A stretch of 6,945 bases of DNA from an uncultured Acidobacteriota bacterium. GTDB taxonomy: Bacteria > Acidobacteriota > Blastocatellia > Pyrinomonadales > Pyrinomonadaceae. Shown here one piece after another: positions 4,908-6,945 of this stretch; within the stretch, counting starts at the first letter, position 1; each line of letters opens with the position of its first letter. A program made the translations under genes and the position numbers. The stretch lies in the NCBI GenBank assembly GCA_902826505.1, contig CADEFG010000266.1, forward strand, positions 1-6,945. The letters are read 5' to 3'. Below the pieces are notes generated by a model. It was not told the DNA's origin and ran no database searches. It worked only from the letters and a program-made list of their open reading frames with translations.

Positions 4908-6812
4908 TTAATTGGCGGCTTTCGCGGCATTTGCCGGTGCGGTCGCAAAAGTCGAATCGTATTCCCAGGGCAAGCCCGCTTCGTCGAGAATCTTTTTTAA
5001 TTCACCGGGATTTTCGACGACCTTGTAATTGCCGTCGGCGTCGACCACGAGATATTTTTCATCGCTGCCGGGCTGCCTGCCGAGCTTGTAATCCTCTTGG
5101 GCTTTCATTTGTTTGCCGCCTTTTCCGCCCGTGTTCAGTTCGTCCACTTTGACCGTCAATGGTTTGCCGAGTTCGTCTTTCAAAACATTGCCGTTTTCAT
5201 CGAGCTTGACACGGTAATCGCTTTCGGCACCGTGTTGAAACGGACGCTGCGGTTCGGGAATATCGCCGACCACATCTTTATTCATTTCCGAAATGACCTC
5301 GACCTCATCATCGGGATTTGAAAATTCGTTGACGTATGTGGTTTCCGTTTTGCCCGTTTCGGGGTCGGTATATTCAACGCGCCGGTGAACGCTCTGAACA
5401 TCGTAATCGCCGTAAAAAACATTCCCGTCTTTGTCGAGCAAAACTTTTGTTTTTTCGTCAAATCTGTACCCGTGCGCCAATAAATATTCCATATTTTCGC
5501 GTTCCCAATCTTTCATCGGTTCTTTGGGTTTGACGACCAGCCCTCTGATTTCTTCGGGGAAATCATCTTTGGCGGTTTTTAGTTTGACGGGCAGCGGCTT
5601 TGGCAGGTGTCCGGTTTTCCCTTGAAATTTGAGCGCGTCCGTGTTGCTCGCGCGGACGACGACCATCCGTCCTTTTTTCTGGCAATGCTCGGCAAGTTTC
5701 TCGATATGTTCGGGTTTCATTCCGGCTTTTTGAGCGAGTTTGCGAAGCTCGATGCCGGTCACGCGCAAAAATCCTTCTTTGAGCTGTTTGGCGCCGTTGC
5801 GCGTGCGCGTCACGCCTTTCATCATAAAATCTCCGGCGTCCCAGAGCGTGTTGTTTAAATTGGTCGCGATCCAGTCGATCACTTTTTGAACCATTTCGGG
5901 CACGCGCCGGTAAACTTCGGCAACATTTTCGAGCAGTTCGTCGAGCATCTTTTCGGCTTTTCCGAACGCCAGTTTGCGCCAGTTTTCGAGCTTTGCCCTG
6001 AGCGCGTCGAGCATTTTGACGATCTTTTCCGCCACATCCTGTCCGTGACCCTCGATTTTCTCCAAAAATTCGCGCAGGAATCGGATCACATTGCCTTCGC
6101 CGACCGAATTGAGCAGCCGGATCAGTTTTTTCAGAGGTAATTTTTTCGCGCCGTTTTTGATCGCCTTATAAATTGCTTTGACGATGCCTTTGATGACCGA
6201 ACCGATTTCGGGCACACAGCCGATGATCGTCACGACGAGCGAAAACCAGGGCGAAAATTCGTTGTATTGGCGGCGCACGGTCAACCGGTGGAGATTGGCA
6301 ACAATGTCGCGGACATCGCCGACCTGATCGACGACCGGCACCAATGTCACGACCGTCCCGAACGCGATCTGCCCGAAACTCTGGTCGTCGGCAAAATCTC
6401 CGGCGAGCGAGGTGCCGATCCATTTCGCGACCGAGACGATCGTGCCGTCTTCTTCTTTGACCTCGGTGCTTTCGGGCGTCAGATTGTGCGGGTTCGGTTT
6501 ATAACCCGGAAAGATCTCGAACGGTTTCGGGTCGGAACTGAACAAAAATTTGACGTTGGTCGCGCTGTCGGGCAAACCTTCGACGCGGACGAAACCCATA
6601 TTGTCGAGTGAGCCGCTTGCCAGACTTTGATTGCTGTTGGCGTCAAAGATTTGATAGGTCGCGCCGCTGACCGCGCGGCGGCTGTCGTATTTATAGATGA
6701 GTTCGATCCAATTTTTATTCGGGCAGGCTTGGACGGGTTTGACCGGCTGCTGCTGCTCGCTACGACTCGCCTCGTTGACTTTTGTTTTGATGATTTGGGC
6801 GATTCCGCTCAT
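4908..6812 (-). CDS. Modular effector with a putative edema-factor/ExoY-like nucleotidyl cyclase domain
   Basis: A 634-aa protein without signal peptide. Residues 30-100 (CPNKNWIELIYKY, then SGATYQIFD, GSLDNMGFVRVEGLP) resemble the beta-sandwich segment common at the front of T6SS cargo effectors. Residues 148-215 are hydrophobic (TLVPVVDQVGDVRDIV, PWFSLVVTIIGCVPEIG), as in pre-toxin regions. Residues 225-360 look like amphipathic helices. From about 366 the C-terminal domain shows, in order, RASN (387-390), PKP (404-406), KLKT (410-413), GLVV (424-427), GDYD (468-471) and FQHG (525-528). This order matches Anthrax_toxA-type cyclases: Arg/Lys residues for phosphates, the Asp pair (EF Asp491/Asp493) and a His (EF His577) for metal. 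Expected reaction: NTP to cyclic NMP and pyrophosphate. The fold call is by eye and divergent. The start is set by AAGGAG, 7 nt before the ATG; an in-frame ATG at 6881 lies inside the upstream gene. No immunity gene is adjacent; the PAAR gene follows. Confidence 0.8.
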   Translation of the reverse strand: MSGIAQIIKTKVNEASRSEQQQPVKPVQACPNKNWIELIYKYDSRRAVSGATYQIFDANSNQSLASGSLDNMGFVRVEGLPDSATNVKFLFSSDPKPFEIFPGYKPNPHNLTPESTEVKEEDGTIVSVAKWIGTSLAGDFADDQSFGQIAFGTVVTLVPVVDQVGDVRDIVANLHRLTVRRQYNEFSPWFSLVVTIIGCVPEIGSVIKGIVKAIYKAIKNGAKKLPLKKLIRLLNSVGEGNVIRFLREFLEKIEGHGQDVAEKIVKMLDALRAKLENWRKLAFGKAEKMLDELLENVAEVYRRVPEMVQKVIDWIATNLNNTLWDAGDFMMKGVTRTRNGAKQLKEGFLRVTGIELRKLAQKAGMKPEHIEKLAEHCQKKGRMVVVRASNTDALKFQGKTGHLPKPLPVKLKTAKDDFPEEIRGLVVKPKEPMKDWERENMEYLLAHGYRFDEKTKVLLDKDGNVFYGDYDVQSVHRRVEYTDPETGKTETTYVNEFSNPDDEVEVISEMNKDVVGDIPEPQRPFQHGAESDYRVKLDENGNVLKDELGKPLTVKVDELNTGGKGGKQMKAQEDYKLGRQPGSDEKYLVVDADGNYKVVENPGELKKILDEAGLPWEYDSTFATAPANAAKAAN

Positions 6813-6945
6813 AAATTTTCTCCTTCCTGTATCGGCAAATTCCACGCTTGCGGATCGTATCGGTTTTCGATCGCCCTCCAATCTTCGTCAGTCAGCGCGT
6901 CCATCAACTTTTCCAGTGCCGCGTCGTCAACGGTTTCCGTCTGCC
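6809..6945 (-). CDS. C-terminal end of an unidentified acidic protein upstream of the effector
   Basis: The only open frame entering the window edge here encodes 44 residues, with LMDALTDEDWRAIENRYD followed by PQAWNLPIQEGENL and TGA. The stop overlaps the effector ATG (ATGA, 4 nt shared), so the two are translationally coupled. In effector modules the gene before a PAAR-delivered toxin is often an adaptor or chaperone, or a spike protein, so such a role is plausible. The visible part is too short to assign a family. Confidence 0.65.
   Translation of the reverse strand, partial: QTETVDDAALEKLMDALTDEDWRAIENRYDPQAWNLPIQEGENL
6820..6825 (-). promoter_or_regulatory. Ribosome-binding site that fixes the effector start
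   Basis: AAGGAG on the minus strand, 7 nt before the ATG at 6810-6812. It lies inside the last codons of the upstream gene. It supports the 634-aa effector start over the in-frame ATG 69 bases further upstream. Confidence 0.85.

Noticed and set aside
1..6945. CRISPR array, tRNA, rRNA or transposase
   Set aside because: No regularly spaced repeats, cloverleaf-like segments or transposase-like proteins were seen on either strand.

Overview
All recognisable genes lie on the minus strand, so the window is read here from high to low coordinates. The organism is a bacterium of moderate GC content. Three things would fit an environmental Acidobacteriota-like lineage (for example Blastocatellia/Pyrinomonadales): a bacterial deoxyhypusine-synthase-like gene, a PAAR protein of the Ala-rich-insertion type, and a small Cys-patterned lipoprotein. 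That assignment is inference from gene content, not proof.

Region A (about 4245-6945) is a contractile-injection (T6SS-like or eCIS-like) effector module. It starts with the last 44 codons of an unidentified acidic protein, whose TGA overlaps the ATG of a 634-aa effector. The effector has an N-terminal beta-sandwich-like delivery segment, a hydrophobic and then amphipathic-helical middle, and a C-terminal domain. I read the C-terminal domain as a divergent member of the anthrax edema factor / ExoY nucleotidyl cyclase family, from the ordered motifs RASN, PKP, KLKT, GDYD and FQHG. A 166-aa PAAR spike-tip protein follows. The spacer between effector and PAAR holds a perfect 28-bp direct repeat. 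The repeat duplicates the whole ribosome-binding site plus ATG and creates a 31-codon upstream ORF that ends one base before the PAAR Shine-Dalgarno. A perfect 7-bp hairpin also lies there. No immunity gene is next to the effector, which fits a host-cofactor-dependent, anti-eukaryotic cyclase.

Region B (about 2145-4253) holds a likely terminator that uses the last PAAR codons. It is followed by a CorC/HlyC-type (CNNM-like) membrane protein with DUF21, paired CBS domains and a CorC_HlyC domain; its start is better placed at 4097 than at a further-upstream TTG. Next comes a 119-aa lipoprotein with four Cys in its mature part, preceded by an 11-bp-arm inverted repeat.

Region C (1-2144) begins with an unexplained 72-nt element that folds as a three-way junction. 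Two G-U pairs close only on the minus strand, which points to an RNA read in the same direction as the genes. Downstream is a very tight five-gene operon: a Cys-rich CWC protein, a two-TM protein, a deoxyhypusine-synthase-like enzyme, an Imm35/YrhB-type protein, and the first 13 codons of another gene. Junctions are 2-nt gaps or 4- to 20-nt overlaps. The enzyme gene looks GC-richer than its small AT-rich neighbours, so a conserved polyamine-type enzyme sits among accessory, immunity-like genes.
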